Shown here one piece after another: positions 1-8,843 of a stretch of DNA of 45,475 bases (position 1 is its first letter; each line of letters starts with the position of its first letter). A model generated the notes under the pieces. It saw only the letters and a list, made by a program, of their open reading frames with translations, made no database searches and was not told the DNA's origin. The DNA is taken from assembly GCA_016868295.1 (NCBI GenBank), contig VGHJ01000020.1, positions 1 through 45,475 of the forward strand. The letters run 5' to 3'. Source of the DNA: Betaproteobacteria bacterium (lineage in GTDB: Bacteria; Pseudomonadota; Gammaproteobacteria; Burkholderiales; Rhodocyclaceae). Made by a program: the position numbers and the translations under genes.

Positions 1-1
1 C

Positions 2-835
2 AGCCGGCGCGCCGACAAGTCGCTGGTCAGCCTCAACGCCGCCGCCATACCCGAGGCGTTACTGGAGGCCGAGTTGTTCGGCGTCGAGCCGGGGGCCTAC
101 ACCGGCGCCGGATCGAAGCCGAGGCCGGGCAAGTTCCAGCTGGCCGACGGCGGCAGCCTGTTCCTCGACGAGGTCGGCGACATGCCGCTCATGCTGCAAG
201 CCAAGCTGCTGCGCGTGCTACAGGAGGGTGAAGTCGAGGCGGTTGGCTCGAACCGGCTGCGCAGCATCGACGTGCGGGTGATCGCCGCCACCAGCCGCGA
301 CCTGAAAGCGATGGTCGATGCCGGCAGCTTCCGCGCCGACCTGTACTACCGCCTGAACGTCTTGCCGATCCACTTGCCGCCCCTGCGGGAACGGGTGGAG
401 GACTTGCCGTCGTTGTGCGAGGCCCTTCTGGAACAGATCGCGGAAAAGGCCGGCGAGCCGGTGAAGTCGGTTTCGGCCGCCGGTCTGGCACGCCTGGGTG
501 CTTATCAGTGGCCGGGCAATGTGCGGGAATTGGGCAATGCGCTGCAGCTGGCGGCGGCGCGGCACGATGCACGCCTGCTCGATCCGGAGCATTTTGCCGA
601 CCTGCCGGTGACCGCACCGGTTGCCATCTCTGCCCCGACGGACGGGGAAGTGCGCCCCTTGCGGGATGCGGTGGCGGCTGCCGAGAAGGCCGAGATCGTC
701 AAGGCGCTGGCCGCCGCACACGGTGTCAAACTGAACGCCGCGAAGCTCCTCAACATCAGCCGGGCCCAACTGTACGAAAAGCTGGCCGCCCATGGCCTGC
801 TGTCCGAGCCTCCGGACAGAAAAGAGGCTGTCTGA
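2..835 (+). CDS. Sigma-54-dependent activator, C-terminal part (5' end outside window)
   Basis: Enhancer-binding protein that hydrolyses ATP to open sigma-54 RNA polymerase promoters. The open frame runs in from the left edge without a start, so only the last 277 or so residues are visible. Seen in order: the sigma-54 contact loop ([13 protein letters not shown], the GAFTGA motif with Tyr for Phe), Walker B ([10 protein letters not shown]), sensor and arginine-finger stretches ([11 protein letters not shown]), the WPGNVREL segment, and a C-terminal Fis-type helix-turn-helix ([20 protein letters not shown]). The sensory N-terminal domain is missing, so the ligand is unknown. It ends 230 bases before the next gene, whose promoter is a clear sigma-54 promoter preceded by a palindrome. 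It is therefore the likely activator of the transporter operon. Family certain; target inferred. Confidence 0.93.
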   Translation, partial: SRRADKSLVSLNAAAIPEALLEAELFGVEPGAYTGAGSKPRPGKFQLADGGSLFLDEVGDMPLMLQAKLLRVLQEGEVEAVGSNRLRSIDVRVIAATSRDLKAMVDAGSFRADLYYRLNVLPIHLPPLRERVEDLPSLCEALLEQIAEKAGEPVKSVSAAGLARLGAYQWPGNVRELGNALQLAAARHDARLLDPEHFADLPVTAPVAISAPTDGEVRPLRDAVAAAEKAEIVKALAAAHGVKLNAAKLLNISRAQLYEKLAAHGLLSEPPDRKEAV

Positions 836-915
836 GAATTCGGACAGCCAATCATCTCATTTAAATCAGCAAGTTGTAGTAATCAGACGTGCCGGCCGTC
901 CGGATTTCCGGACAG
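813..915. promoter_or_regulatory. Candidate upstream activator sites (CGGACAG repeats and a 16-bp palindrome)
   Basis: The 7-mer CGGACAG occurs at 813-819, 841-847 and 909-915. The last copy overlaps a perfect palindrome GTCCGGA-TT-TCCGGAC at 898-913. The palindrome lies about 75 bases upstream of the -24/-12 promoter at 989-1004, the usual place for enhancer sites of sigma-54 activators. Binding by the regulator encoded at 2-835 is inference. The sites at 813 and 841 flank the regulator's own stop codon. Confidence 0.55.
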
Positions 916-988
916 TTCTCCCGCCAAACTAGCCGTAGGCACCCACTCACAAATAATTTTCCTCATGAAATCATTGTGTTGATTCTGT

Positions 989-1004
989 TGGCACGGGCCA
1001 TGCA
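989..1004 (+). promoter_or_regulatory. Sigma-54 promoter (-24/-12) of the liv-type transporter operon
   Basis: TGGCACG-GGCC-ATGCA matches the sigma-54 consensus TGGCACG-N4-TTGCA, with GG and GC exactly ten bases apart. Transcription would start near 1015, about 50 bases before the ATG at 1066. The activator gene immediately upstream supports the call. Confidence 0.85.
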
Positions 1005-1065
1005 ATGGCCTTCGCACGGCTGCGAGCCCAGATCGCGACCTGACCAACCATGGAGGAAAAGCATC

Positions 1066-2253
1066 ATGCTGAAACGCATCCTGTGCGCCGCCACTGCGGC
1101 GAGTGCCCTGTTGCTGGCCGGGTCGGCGCTGGCCCAGGAACTCAAGATCGCCCTCATCGCCGGCAAGACCGGCCCCCTTGAAGCCTATGCCAAGGACACC
1201 GAAAAAGGCTTCATGCTCGGGCTGGAATACCTGACCAACGGCACCATGGCGCTGAACGGACGCAAGATCCGCGTCATCGTCAAGGACGACCAGCTGAAGC
1301 CCGACCTCGGCAAGGCCATGCTGGCCGAGGCCTACGGCGACGACAAGGTCGACATCGCCGTCGGCACCACCAGTTCCGGCGTGGCGCTGGCCATGCTGCC
1401 GGTGGCCGAGGAATACAAGAAGGTGCTGATCGTCGAGCCGGCGGTGGCCGACGCCATCACCGGCGACAAATGGAACCGCTACATCTTCCGCACCGGCCGC
1501 AATTCCGCCCAGGACGGCCTGGCCAGCGCCGCCACCCTGAAGAGCGGCGGTAGCGTGGCCTATCTGGCGCAGGATTATGCCTTCGGCCGCGACGGCGTTA
1601 AGGCCGGCAAGGAAGCCCTGGCCGCGGTGGGCAGCAAGGCCAAGGTGGTGCACGAGGAATACGCGCCGCAGAACACCACCGACTTCACCGCGCCGGCGCA
1701 GCGCGTGTTCGATGCACTGAAGGACAAGCCCGAGCCGCGCGTGCTCGGCATCATCTGGGCCGGCGCGCACCCGATGACCAAGATCGCCGACCTCAAGCCC
1801 GAGCGTTTCGGCATCATGCTGGCGCCCGGCGGCAACATCCTGCCGGTGATGAAAGGCTGGCGGAATTACGCCGGCACCGAGGGCGCGATCTACTATTACT
1901 ACGCCTTCCCGAAGAACAAGATGAACGACTGGCTGGTGGCCGAGCACCAGAAACGCTTCAATGCACCGCCGGACTTCTTCACCGCGGGCGGTTTCGCCGC
2001 GGCCAGCGCGGCGCTGACGGCGCTCGCCAAGGCCGGCTCCAGCGACACCGAGAAGCTGATCGCCGCGATGGAAGGCATGGACTTCGACACGCCGAAGGGC
2101 AAGATGACCTTCCGCAAGGAAGACCACCAGGCGATGCAGTCGATGTACCACTTCCGCATCAAGAAGGCCCAGGCCGGCGAGTGGGACCTGCTCGAGCTGG
2201 TGCGCGAGATCCCCGCCAGCGAGCTGCCGGTGCCGGTGCGCAACAAGCGCTGA
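1066..2253 (+). CDS. ABC transporter substrate-binding protein (Leu/Ile/Val-binding type)
   Basis: Periplasmic receptor of the adjacent Liv-type ABC importer. The 395-residue product begins with a clear Sec signal peptide (basic MLKR, then an Ala/Leu-rich core, cleavage after ALA before QELKIA). It continues with the type I periplasmic-binding fold (IALIAGKTGPLEAYAKDTEK). An upstream in-frame start at 889 would add a non-signal extension. The start at 1066 is preferred because a GGAGG lies 10 bases upstream, the signal peptide begins there, and the sigma-54 promoter at 989-1004 lies inside the longer form. This family binds branched-chain amino acids, but in aromatic degraders it often binds benzoate-like or phenylpropanoid acids. 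Sigma-54 control and the aromatic genes nearby favour an aromatic ligand here; this is inference. Confidence 0.9.
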   Translation: MLKRILCAATAASALLLAGSALAQELKIALIAGKTGPLEAYAKDTEKGFMLGLEYLTNGTMALNGRKIRVIVKDDQLKPDLGKAMLAEAYGDDKVDIAVGTTSSGVALAMLPVAEEYKKVLIVEPAVADAITGDKWNRYIFRTGRNSAQDGLASAATLKSGGSVAYLAQDYAFGRDGVKAGKEALAAVGSKAKVVHEEYAPQNTTDFTAPAQRVFDALKDKPEPRVLGIIWAGAHPMTKIADLKPERFGIMLAPGGNILPVMKGWRNYAGTEGAIYYYYAFPKNKMNDWLVAEHQKRFNAPPDFFTAGGFAAASAALTALAKAGSSDTEKLIAAMEGMDFDTPKGKMTFRKEDHQAMQSMYHFRIKKAQAGEWDLLELVREIPASELPVPVRNKR

Positions 2254-2293
2254 CAGTAGTCAGTCGCTGCGGCACGGCGATGAGGGTAACCCC

Positions 2294-3133
2294 ATGAGCC
2301 ACGACGTGGCGAACGACCGTCACCCCCTTCCTCGGGAAGGGGGGCGGGTGGAAGGCAGTCAGGCGGCAGAGCACCCGGTCCTCGCCACCGAAGGCCTCAC
2401 CATCCGCTTCGGCGGCCACGTGGCCGTGAACAACGTCAGCGCCGAGTTCCGGTCGGGCACGCTGACGGCCATCGTCGGGCCGAACGGCGCCGGCAAGACC
2501 ACCTACTTCAACCTGATCTCCGGCCAGCTGCCGGCCACTTCCGGCAGCGTGCGGCTCTACGGCGAGGAGATCACCCATCTCGGCGCGGCGCAGCGCACGC
2601 GGCGCGGCATCGGCCGTGCCTTTCAGCTGACCAACCTGTTTCCCAACCTGACGGTGCTGGAGAACGTGCGCATGGCGGTGCAGAGCCGCGCCGGGCTGGG
2701 ACTCAACCTGCTCTCCCTGTGGGCGGATCACGTCGAGGCGATCGAAAAGGCCGAGCACTACCTGCACCGCGTCGCGCTGGCCGAGCGGCGCAACGAGCCG
2801 GCCTCGGCGCTCTCCCACGGCGACAAGCGCAAGCTCGAAGTGGCCATCCTGCTGGCGCTGGAGCCGGACATCTTCATGTTCGACGAGCCGACCGCAGGCA
2901 TGAGCGTGGACGAGGTGCCGGTGGTGCTGGAGCTGATCCGGCACCTGAAGGCGCAGGGCGACAAGACCATCCTGCTGGTCGAGCACAAGATGGACGTCGT
3001 GCGCTCGCTCGCCGACCGCATCGTCGTGCTGCACAACGGCTACCTCGTCGCCGACGGCGATCCGGCCGAGGTGATGGCCTCGCCCATCGTGCAGGAAGCC
3101 TATCTCGGCACGGGAGTGGCCGACCATGTCTGA
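2294..3133 (+). CDS. livG: Branched-chain-amino-acid-type ABC transporter ATPase LivG
   Basis: First of two ATP-binding subunits driving the importer, cytoplasmic face. The 279-residue product shows Walker A (VGPNGAGKTT), Q-loop region (GRAFQLTNLFPNLTVLEN), signature (ALSHGDKRKLEVA), Walker B (PDIFMFDEPTAGMS) and the H-loop (LLVEHKMDVV). The LivG/BraF subfamily insertion around residues 130-160 is present. The start is uncertain. ATG 2294 puts the 40-nt repeat (2316-2355) inside the coding region and adds about 30 atypical residues. GTG 2348, in frame behind a G-rich stretch, would give a 261-residue protein nearer the family norm of about 255. It lies 40 bases after the receptor gene and overlaps livF by 8 bases. 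Confidence 0.92.
   Translation: MSHDVANDRHPLPREGGRVEGSQAAEHPVLATEGLTIRFGGHVAVNNVSAEFRSGTLTAIVGPNGAGKTTYFNLISGQLPATSGSVRLYGEEITHLGAAQRTRRGIGRAFQLTNLFPNLTVLENVRMAVQSRAGLGLNLLSLWADHVEAIEKAEHYLHRVALAERRNEPASALSHGDKRKLEVAILLALEPDIFMFDEPTAGMSVDEVPVVLELIRHLKAQGDKTILLVEHKMDVVRSLADRIVVLHNGYLVADGDPAEVMASPIVQEAYLGTGVADHV
2316..2355 (+). repeat. 40-nt palindromic repeat, copy 1
   Basis: Reads ACCGTCACCCCCTTCC and then CGGGAAGGGGG, forming a hairpin (CCCCCTTCC paired with GGAAGGGGG). The reverse complement of copy 2 at 5932-5971 matches it at 36 of 40 positions. It lies at the 5' end of the livG frame and, if translated from the upstream ATG, encodes a proline/glycine/arginine-rich stretch foreign to ABC ATPases. 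It looks like a REP-type interspersed element. Confidence 0.75.
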
Positions 3134-3851
3134 GGCCATGCTGTCGCTTACCGGCGTGCATACCCACATCGGCCAGTACCACATCCTGCAGGGCGTGGAT
3201 CTGACGGTGCCGCGCGGCGAGCTCACCGTGCTGCTCGGCCGCAACGGCGCCGGCAAGACGACCACCCTGCGCACCATCATGGGCCTCTGGCACGCCTCGC
3301 GCGGCGCCCTGCTGTTCGACGGCGAGGACATCACCCGCGCCGCCACGCCGCACATCGCCTGTGCCGGCATCGCCTACGTGCCCGAGAACATGGGCATCTT
3401 CTCGGATCTCACGGTGCGCGAAAACCTCCTGCTCGCGGCGCGCGCCGACGAGCCGAACGCGGCACGGCTGGAGTGGATCTTCGGCTTTTTCCCGGCGCTG
3501 AAAAAATTCTGGAACCAGGCCGCCGGCACGCTCTCGGGCGGCCAGAAGCAGATGCTCGCCATCGCCCGCGCCATCGTCGAGCCGCGAAAGCTGCTGCTGG
3601 TTGACGAGCCGACCAAGGGCCTGGCGCCGGCCATCATCCAGAGCCTGATCGTCGCCTTTCGCGAGCTGAAGGCGATGGAAACGACCATCCTTCTCGTCGA
3701 GCAGAACTTCGGCTTCGTCAAGTCGCTCGGCGACACGGTGGCGGTGATGGACGACGGCCGCATCGTGCACAGCGGGCCGATGGCCGGGTTGGCCGAGAAC
3801 CGCGAACTGCAGCAGAAGCTGCTCGGCCTCTCACTGGACACGCATCAATGA
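3126..3851 (+). CDS. livF: Branched-chain-amino-acid-type ABC transporter ATPase LivF
   Basis: Second ATP-binding subunit of the importer. The 241-residue product is of normal family length. It has Walker A (LLGRNGAGKTTTLRTIMG), the YVPENMGIFSDLTVREN Q-loop region, signature LSGGQKQMLAIARA, Walker B (KLLLVDEPTKGLAP) and H-loop (LLVEQNFGF, with Gln-Asn rather than His, as is usual in LivF). The ATG sits within the last codons of livG, giving an 8-base overlap and likely translational coupling. Its own TGA overlaps the ATG of the permease gene. Confidence 0.94.
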   Translation: MSEAMLSLTGVHTHIGQYHILQGVDLTVPRGELTVLLGRNGAGKTTTLRTIMGLWHASRGALLFDGEDITRAATPHIACAGIAYVPENMGIFSDLTVRENLLLAARADEPNAARLEWIFGFFPALKKFWNQAAGTLSGGQKQMLAIARAIVEPRKLLLVDEPTKGLAPAIIQSLIVAFRELKAMETTILLVEQNFGFVKSLGDTVAVMDDGRIVHSGPMAGLAENRELQQKLLGLSLDTHQ

Positions 3852-4870
3852 CGACGACCACACCTGCCGCCACGGCGGATGCCGAACTGCCCCGGCTGCG
3901 GCTGGACACGCCGCCGCTGCTGGTGCTGCCCATCCTTGCCCTGCTGGCCCTGCCGCTCATCGGCAGCTTTCCCACCTGGGTGACCCTGACCGTTGCCGGG
4001 CTGGCCATGGGCATGATGATTTTCATCATGGCGAGCGGCCTGACCCTGGTGTTCGGCCTGATGGATGTGCTCAACTTTGGCCACGGCGCCTTCGTCTCGG
4101 TCGGCGCCTTCACCGCCACGCTGGTGCTGCTGCCGATGCAGGGCTGGATGCAGGCCGATTCGGTGCTGCTGAACCTGGCGGCGCTGGGGCTGGCCGTGGC
4201 GCTCGCCATGCTCGTCACCGGGCTGCTCGGATGGGCTTTCGAGCGCGTCGTCGTCATGCCGGTGTACGGCCAGCACCTCAAGCAGATCCTCATCACCATG
4301 GGCGGCATGATCGTCGCCGAGCAGATGATCCACGTCGTCTGGGGGCCGGATCAGATCCCGCTGCCGCTGCCGACCTCCTTCCGCGGCGCCATCCTGGTCG
4401 GCGACGCCGCCATCGAGAAGTACCGGCTGATCGCGGTGGCCGTCGGGCTGATCGTCTTCGTCGCCATGTTCCTCATCCTCAACCGCACGAAGATCGGGCT
4501 CCTGATCCGCGCCGGCGTCGAGAACGGCGAGATGGTCGAGGCCCTCGGCTACCGCATCCGCCGCCTCTTCGTCGGCGTCTTCGTCGCCGGTTCGGCGCTG
4601 GCCGGACTCGGCGGCGTGCTGTGGGGCCTCTACAAGGAAACGCTTACCGCCGCCATGGGCGGCGACATCATGGTGCTGGTGTTCATCGTCATCATCATCG
4701 GCGGGCTCGGCTCGGTGGGCGGCTGCTTCATCGGCGCGCTGCTGGTGGCGCTGGTGGCCAACTACGCCGGCTTCCTGGCGCCGAAAATCGCGCTGGTCTC
4801 CAACATCCTGCTCATGGTCGCCATCCTGCTGTGGCGGCCGCAGGGGCTCTATCCGGTGGCGAAGCGATGA
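3848..4870 (+). CDS. livH: Branched-chain-amino-acid-type ABC transporter permease LivH
   Basis: Inner-membrane permease of the importer, 340 residues with about eight hydrophobic segments. The stretch LTLVFGLMDVLNFGHGAFVSVGAF is the typical LivH signature, and GYRIRRLFVGVFVAGSALAG precedes the cytoplasmic coupling region. The first 30 residues are polar and proline/threonine rich, which is longer than in the E. coli protein (308 residues). The ATG overlaps the livF stop (ATGA), supporting this start. The downstream permease gene overlaps in the same way. Confidence 0.93.
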   Translation: MTTTTPAATADAELPRLRLDTPPLLVLPILALLALPLIGSFPTWVTLTVAGLAMGMMIFIMASGLTLVFGLMDVLNFGHGAFVSVGAFTATLVLLPMQGWMQADSVLLNLAALGLAVALAMLVTGLLGWAFERVVVMPVYGQHLKQILITMGGMIVAEQMIHVVWGPDQIPLPLPTSFRGAILVGDAAIEKYRLIAVAVGLIVFVAMFLILNRTKIGLLIRAGVENGEMVEALGYRIRRLFVGVFVAGSALAGLGGVLWGLYKETLTAAMGGDIMVLVFIVIIIGGLGSVGGCFIGALLVALVANYAGFLAPKIALVSNILLMVAILLWRPQGLYPVAKR

Positions 4871-5928
4871 TGCTGCACAGAATCCTCTCCGGCGATTTCC
4901 CGCGCAGCCGCGTCCTCGCGCTGGCGCTGCTGGTCGTCTTCGCCGGCCTGGCGCTGGCGCCGTTCCTGTTCCCCGGCGCGCGGGCGATCAACGTCGCCGC
5001 CACCATCTGCGTCTTCGTCGTGCTGGTGGCGTCCTACGATCTGCTGCTCGGCTACACCGGCATCGTCTCCTTCGCCCACACCATGTTCTACGGCATCGGC
5101 GCCTACGGCGTCGGGCTGTCGCTCTACAGCGTCGGCCCGACCTGGGGCGCCGTGTTCATGGGACTGACTTTGTCCCTCATGCTGTCGCTCGCCTTGGCGC
5201 TGCTGATCGGCCTCTTCTCGCTGCGCGTGAAGGCCATCTTCTACGCCATGATCACGCTGGCGGTGGCGTCCGCCTTCGCGGTGCTCGCTTCGCAATTGTC
5301 GGACTTCACCGGCGGCGAGGACGGGCGCACGTTCAGCGTGCCGGAGGCGCTGCGGCCGGGCTTCCGCCTCGTCGAGAACGAGATCTTCGGCACGGCCATC
5401 AACGGCAAGCTGCTCACCTACTACCTGGTGTTCTTCAGCGCGCTGGCGCTGTTCCTGCTGCTGCTGCGCGTGGTCAATTCGCCCTTCGGCCGCGTCCTGC
5501 AGGCCATCCGCGAGAACGATTTCCGCGCCGAGGCGCTCGGCTACCGCACGGTGGTCTATCGCACGCTCGCCAACTGCCTGTCGGCGGCGACGGCGACCCT
5601 GGCCGGCGCGCTGATGGCGTTGTGGCTGCGCTATGCCGGGCCGCAGACGACGCTTTCCTTCACCATCATGATGGACATCCTGCTCATCGTCGTCATTGGC
5701 GGCATGGGCACGCTCTACGGCTCGGTGGTCGGTGCGGCGCTATTCCTGCTCGCACAGAACTACCTGCAAGCGCTGATGAAGCAGGCGAGCGACGGCCTTG
5801 CCGCCGTGCCGCTGCTCGCCAACCTGCTGCACCCGGACCGCTGGCTGCTCTGGCTCGGCGTGCTGTTCGTGCTGTCGGTGTATTTCTTTCCCACCGGCAT
5901 CGTCGGCAAGCTGAGAAGCAGGAAATGA
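4867..5928 (+). CDS. livM: Branched-chain-amino-acid-type ABC transporter permease LivM
   Basis: Second membrane subunit, 353 residues from the ATG that overlaps the livH stop (ATGATG). The open frame extends far upstream, but only this start makes protein sense. Features seen: multiple membrane segments, the LivM signature DLLLGYTGIVSFAHTMFYG, and the C-terminal ILLIVVIGGMGTLYGSVVGA motif. It completes a receptor-ATPase-ATPase-permease-permease set. After the stop comes only the second copy of the 40-nt palindromic repeat before the hydrolase gene, so the hydrolase may be on the same transcript. Confidence 0.93.
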   Translation: MMLHRILSGDFPRSRVLALALLVVFAGLALAPFLFPGARAINVAATICVFVVLVASYDLLLGYTGIVSFAHTMFYGIGAYGVGLSLYSVGPTWGAVFMGLTLSLMLSLALALLIGLFSLRVKAIFYAMITLAVASAFAVLASQLSDFTGGEDGRTFSVPEALRPGFRLVENEIFGTAINGKLLTYYLVFFSALALFLLLLRVVNSPFGRVLQAIRENDFRAEALGYRTVVYRTLANCLSAATATLAGALMALWLRYAGPQTTLSFTIMMDILLIVVIGGMGTLYGSVVGAALFLLAQNYLQALMKQASDGLAAVPLLANLLHPDRWLLWLGVLFVLSVYFFPTGIVGKLRSRK

Positions 5929-5931
5929 GTA

Positions 5932-5971
5932 CCTTCCCCCCAGCCCCCTTCCCGGGGAAGGGGGTGACGGT
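5932..5971 (-). repeat. 40-nt palindromic repeat, copy 2 (inverted relative to copy 1)
   Basis: CCCCCTTCCCCGGGAAGGGGG core read on the minus strand, 36/40 identical to copy 1 at 2316-2355. It lies 3 bases after the livM stop and can form a strong GC hairpin. It has no T-run, so it is more likely a REP-type element than a classical terminator, though it could protect the 3' end of the liv mRNA. Confidence 0.75.
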
Positions 5972-6046
5972 GGTTCAGCCGCTATCGCGGCTTCCACATT
6001 GCTGGCTTTCGCCTCCTTGGGACGGCCCGGCGGAGGCGAAGCGGCC

Positions 6047-6877
6047 ATGATGACCTCGAACTACATCACCGTCCTCGACCGCGAGCTGCACTACACGGAA
6101 TGGGGCGCGGGCAATGCCGAGACGGTCGTCATGTGGCACGGCCTGGCGCGCACCGGTCGCGACTTCGACGACATTGCCGCGGCGCTTTCCGACCGCTACC
6201 GCGTCGTCTGCCCGGACACCATCGGCCGCGGCCTGACGCAATGGAGCCCGGCGCCGGAGGCGGAGTACCGCGTCAGCTTCTACACGCGACTGGCCGAGGC
6301 CTTCGTCGACGCGCTGGGCATCGGCCGCCTGCGCTGGCTCGGCACCTCGATGGGCGCCATGATCGGCACCGCCGCCGCGGCCGGCCCGCTGAAGGGGCGC
6401 ATCAGCCACCTGGTATTGAACGACATGGGGCCGAAAATCGGCGACGCCGCGCTGGCGCGCATCCGCGCCTATGCCGGCAGTCCGGCGCAGTTCGACCGCG
6501 TCTCCGAACTGGAGACCTACTTCCGCACCATCTACAAGCCTTACGGCTTTCTCACCGACGAACAATGGCGACGCCTCACCGAGACTTCGGTGCGGCGAAT
6601 GCCGGACGGCAAGGTCACGCCGCACTACGACCCGAAGATCGTCATGATGTTCGACCACGAGGCCGAACTGGTGCAGTGGGATTTCTGGGATACCCTGGAG
6701 TGCCAGGCCTTGTGCCTGCGCGGTGCCGATTCCGACCTGCTGCTGCCTGAAACGGCCGAGGAAATGGCGCGGCGTGGGCCGCGCGCCCGCGTCGTCACCT
6801 TCCCCGGCATTGGGCACGCGCCGGCGCTCAACGTGCCGGCGCAGATCGGGCTGGTGGCGGACTTCTTCGCCGCCTGA
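6047..6877 (+). CDS. Alpha/beta hydrolase
   Basis: Soluble hydrolase of the alpha/beta fold, 276 residues. Seen: the oxyanion-hole strand turn MWHGLARTGRDFDD, the nucleophile elbow GTSMGAMIG (GxSxG), a late acidic residue region (LCLRGADSDLLLP) and the catalytic His near the C-terminus (FPGIGHAPALN). The frame is open to 5999, but the ATG at 6047 is preceded by GGAGGCG about 10 bases upstream, and the shorter form begins at the normal N-terminus (MMTSNYITVLDRELHYTEWG). The family includes C-C bond hydrolases, esterases and lactonases; the substrate cannot be told. It follows the liv-type operon and could act on an imported ester or ring-cleavage product. It ends directly against the converging htrA gene with no spacer. 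Confidence 0.85.
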   Translation: MMTSNYITVLDRELHYTEWGAGNAETVVMWHGLARTGRDFDDIAAALSDRYRVVCPDTIGRGLTQWSPAPEAEYRVSFYTRLAEAFVDALGIGRLRWLGTSMGAMIGTAAAAGPLKGRISHLVLNDMGPKIGDAALARIRAYAGSPAQFDRVSELETYFRTIYKPYGFLTDEQWRRLTETSVRRMPDGKVTPHYDPKIVMMFDHEAELVQWDFWDTLECQALCLRGADSDLLLPETAEEMARRGPRARVVTFPGIGHAPALNVPAQIGLVADFFAA

Positions 6878-8047
6878 CTACTCGCGGTTGTGCCGCTGCA
6901 TCGGCGGCCGCTTGCCGATGCTCACGTTGACTTCGAGTTCCTTCGACTCGCGACGTAGCGTGAACTTGGCCGCATCGCCGGGCGCTAGCTTGGCGATGAG
7001 ATCGAGCATGCCCTGCGGGTCCCGCACCGGCTTGCCGGCGACGGCGACCAGCACGTCGCCCGGACGGATGCCGGCGCGGTCGGCCGGGCTGCCGCGCATG
7101 ACGCCGGCGATGAGCGCGCCCTCGCTTGCCGGCAGCTTGAACGACTCCGCCAGCTCCGGCGTGATCTCCTGCGCCTCGACGCCGATCCAGCCTCGCGTCA
7201 CCGTGCCGGTGCGGATGATCTGCTCCATCACGCTGCGGGCGATCGACACCGGAATGGCGAAGCCGATGCCGAGCGAGCCGCCGGTGCGCGAGTAGATGGC
7301 GGTGTTGATGCCGACCAGGTTGCCGGCGCCGTCCACCAGCGCGCCGCCCGAGTTGCCCGGATTGATGGCGGCGTCGGTCTGGATGAAGTTCTCGAAGGTG
7401 TTGATGCCCAGATGAGTGCGGCCGAGCGCGCTGACGATGCCGTGGGTCGCCGTCTGGCCGACGCCGAAGGGATTGCCGATGGCCAGCACGACGTCGCCGA
7501 CGCGCAGCGATTCGGTCGGGGCGAAGGTGACGGCGGGCAACCGGCCGTCGGCCTTGACCTGGAGCACGGCGAGATCGGTCTCCGGGTCGGTGCCGACGAC
7601 GCGGCCGCGGAAGCGGCGCCCATCGTTGGTCGCCACCTCGATCTCGTCCATGTTCTCGACGACGTGGTTGTTGGTGAGGATGTAGCCGTCGGCGCTGACG
7701 ATGACGCCCGAGCCGAGGCCGGATTGGCGCTGCGGCCCGCCGAAGCGGTCGCCGAAGAAATGGCGGAAGACGGGATCGTCGGCGAAGGGGTGGCGCGGCG
7801 CCTTCACCTCCTTGCTGGTGTAGATATGCACCACCGAGGGCAGGGCCTTCTTCGCCGCCTCGGCGTAGGACGCGGCCTTGTGCAGATCGGCCGCCGCGGG
7901 CGAGGCGGGGGCGGCCGCTTCCTGCAGGGCCACCACGGCCGGCGCCGGCTTGCCGCCGAGCCAGTCCGGCTTCAGGGTCTGGACGACGAACAGCGCGGCG
8001 ACGCTGACCGTGACGGCCTGGGCGAAAATGAGCCACAATCGTTGCAT
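6878..8047 (-). CDS. HtrA/Deg family serine protease with one PDZ domain
   Basis: Envelope-stress protease of the trypsin-like Do family, 389 residues. The N-terminal hydrophobic stretch (residues 3-23) looks like a membrane anchor or uncleaved signal, so the protease faces the periplasm as DegS does. The catalytic triad is visible: His128 ([10 protein letters not shown]), Asp158 ([11 protein letters not shown]) and Ser233 ([13 protein letters not shown]). One PDZ domain follows (about residues 275-375, [29 protein letters not shown]). The open frame begins 32 codons earlier, but MQRLWLIF at 8047 gives the normal start. The divergent Nif3-like gene starts only 23 bases away, so the promoters must overlap or lie inside the neighbouring gene. 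Confidence 0.93.
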   Translation of the reverse strand: MQRLWLIFAQAVTVSVAALFVVQTLKPDWLGGKPAPAVVALQEAAAPASPAAADLHKAASYAEAAKKALPSVVHIYTSKEVKAPRHPFADDPVFRHFFGDRFGGPQRQSGLGSGVIVSADGYILTNNHVVENMDEIEVATNDGRRFRGRVVGTDPETDLAVLQVKADGRLPAVTFAPTESLRVGDVVLAIGNPFGVGQTATHGIVSALGRTHLGINTFENFIQTDAAINPGNSGGALVDGAGNLVGINTAIYSRTGGSLGIGFAIPVSIARSVMEQIIRTGTVTRGWIGVEAQEITPELAESFKLPASEGALIAGVMRGSPADRAGIRPGDVLVAVAGKPVRDPQGMLDLIAKLAPGDAAKFTLRRESKELEVNVSIGKRPPMQRHNRE

Positions 8048-8070
8048 GGTTTTGTTCGCGAGGCAGACGA

Positions 8071-8811
8071 ATGGACAGAAATGAGTTGGCCGGCTATCTC
8101 GACGCGCTGCTCGAGTGCGGCCGTTTCCGCGATTATTGCCCAAACGGCCTGCAAGTGGAAGGACGCGGGGAAATCCGCCGCGTTGTCTGCGGCGTGACGG
8201 CCAGCCTGGATCTGCTCGAGGCGGCGCTGGCCGCGGATGCCGACGCGGTGCTGGTGCACCACGGCTGGTTCTGGCGCGGAGAGGACGGACGCGTCACCGG
8301 CATCCGCCGCGCCCGCCTGAAGCTCCTGCTGGAAAACGACATCAGCCTGTTCGCCTATCACCTGCCGCTGGATGCCCATGCCGAGTTCGGCAACAACGCG
8401 CAACTCGGCCGATTGATGGGGTGGACGGCGCAGGGGCGCTTCGCCGAGCAGGAGGTCGCTTTCCTCGGTTGTGCCGAGGGCACGGCGGGCGAGATCGCCG
8501 AGCGGCTGGCGCTCAAGCTCGGCCGCCGGCCGCTGCTGGCGGGGGACGCGGCGCGGAAGGTCAAGCGCATCGCCTGGTGCAGCGGAGGCGCGCAGGGCTA
8601 TTTCGAGCAGGCCATTGCCGCCGGCGCCGACTTGTACGTGAGCGGCGAGATTTCCGAGCAGACCGTGCATCTGGCGCGCGAGTCCGGCGTGCCCTATCTG
8701 GCCGCCGGGCACCATGCCACCGAGCGCTACGGCGTGCAGGCGCTCGGCGCGCATCTCGCCGGGCGCTTCGGCGTCGACTGCCGCTACGTCGAACTCGACA
8801 ATCCGGCGTGA
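8071..8811 (+). CDS. Nif3-like dinuclear metal centre protein (YbgI/DUF34 family)
   Basis: Conserved protein of the NIF3/YbgI family, 246 residues against 247 in E. coli YbgI. Family members are hexamers with a two-metal site; their exact reaction is unsettled. Seen: the N-terminal CPNGLQVEG motif, the metal-binding VLVHHGWFW segment, [13 protein letters not shown], and the C-terminal metal ligands in [13 protein letters not shown]. The ATG at 8071 is close to the divergent htrA start, an arrangement I infer to be promoter sharing. The sequence shows no functional link to the flanking exporter gene. Confidence 0.92.
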   Translation: MDRNELAGYLDALLECGRFRDYCPNGLQVEGRGEIRRVVCGVTASLDLLEAALAADADAVLVHHGWFWRGEDGRVTGIRRARLKLLLENDISLFAYHLPLDAHAEFGNNAQLGRLMGWTAQGRFAEQEVAFLGCAEGTAGEIAERLALKLGRRPLLAGDAARKVKRIAWCSGGAQGYFEQAIAAGADLYVSGEISEQTVHLARESGVPYLAAGHHATERYGVQALGAHLAGRFGVDCRYVELDNPA

Positions 8812-8843
8812 GAGGGGCCATGCGTTTCGAGTAGAATCGTTGG

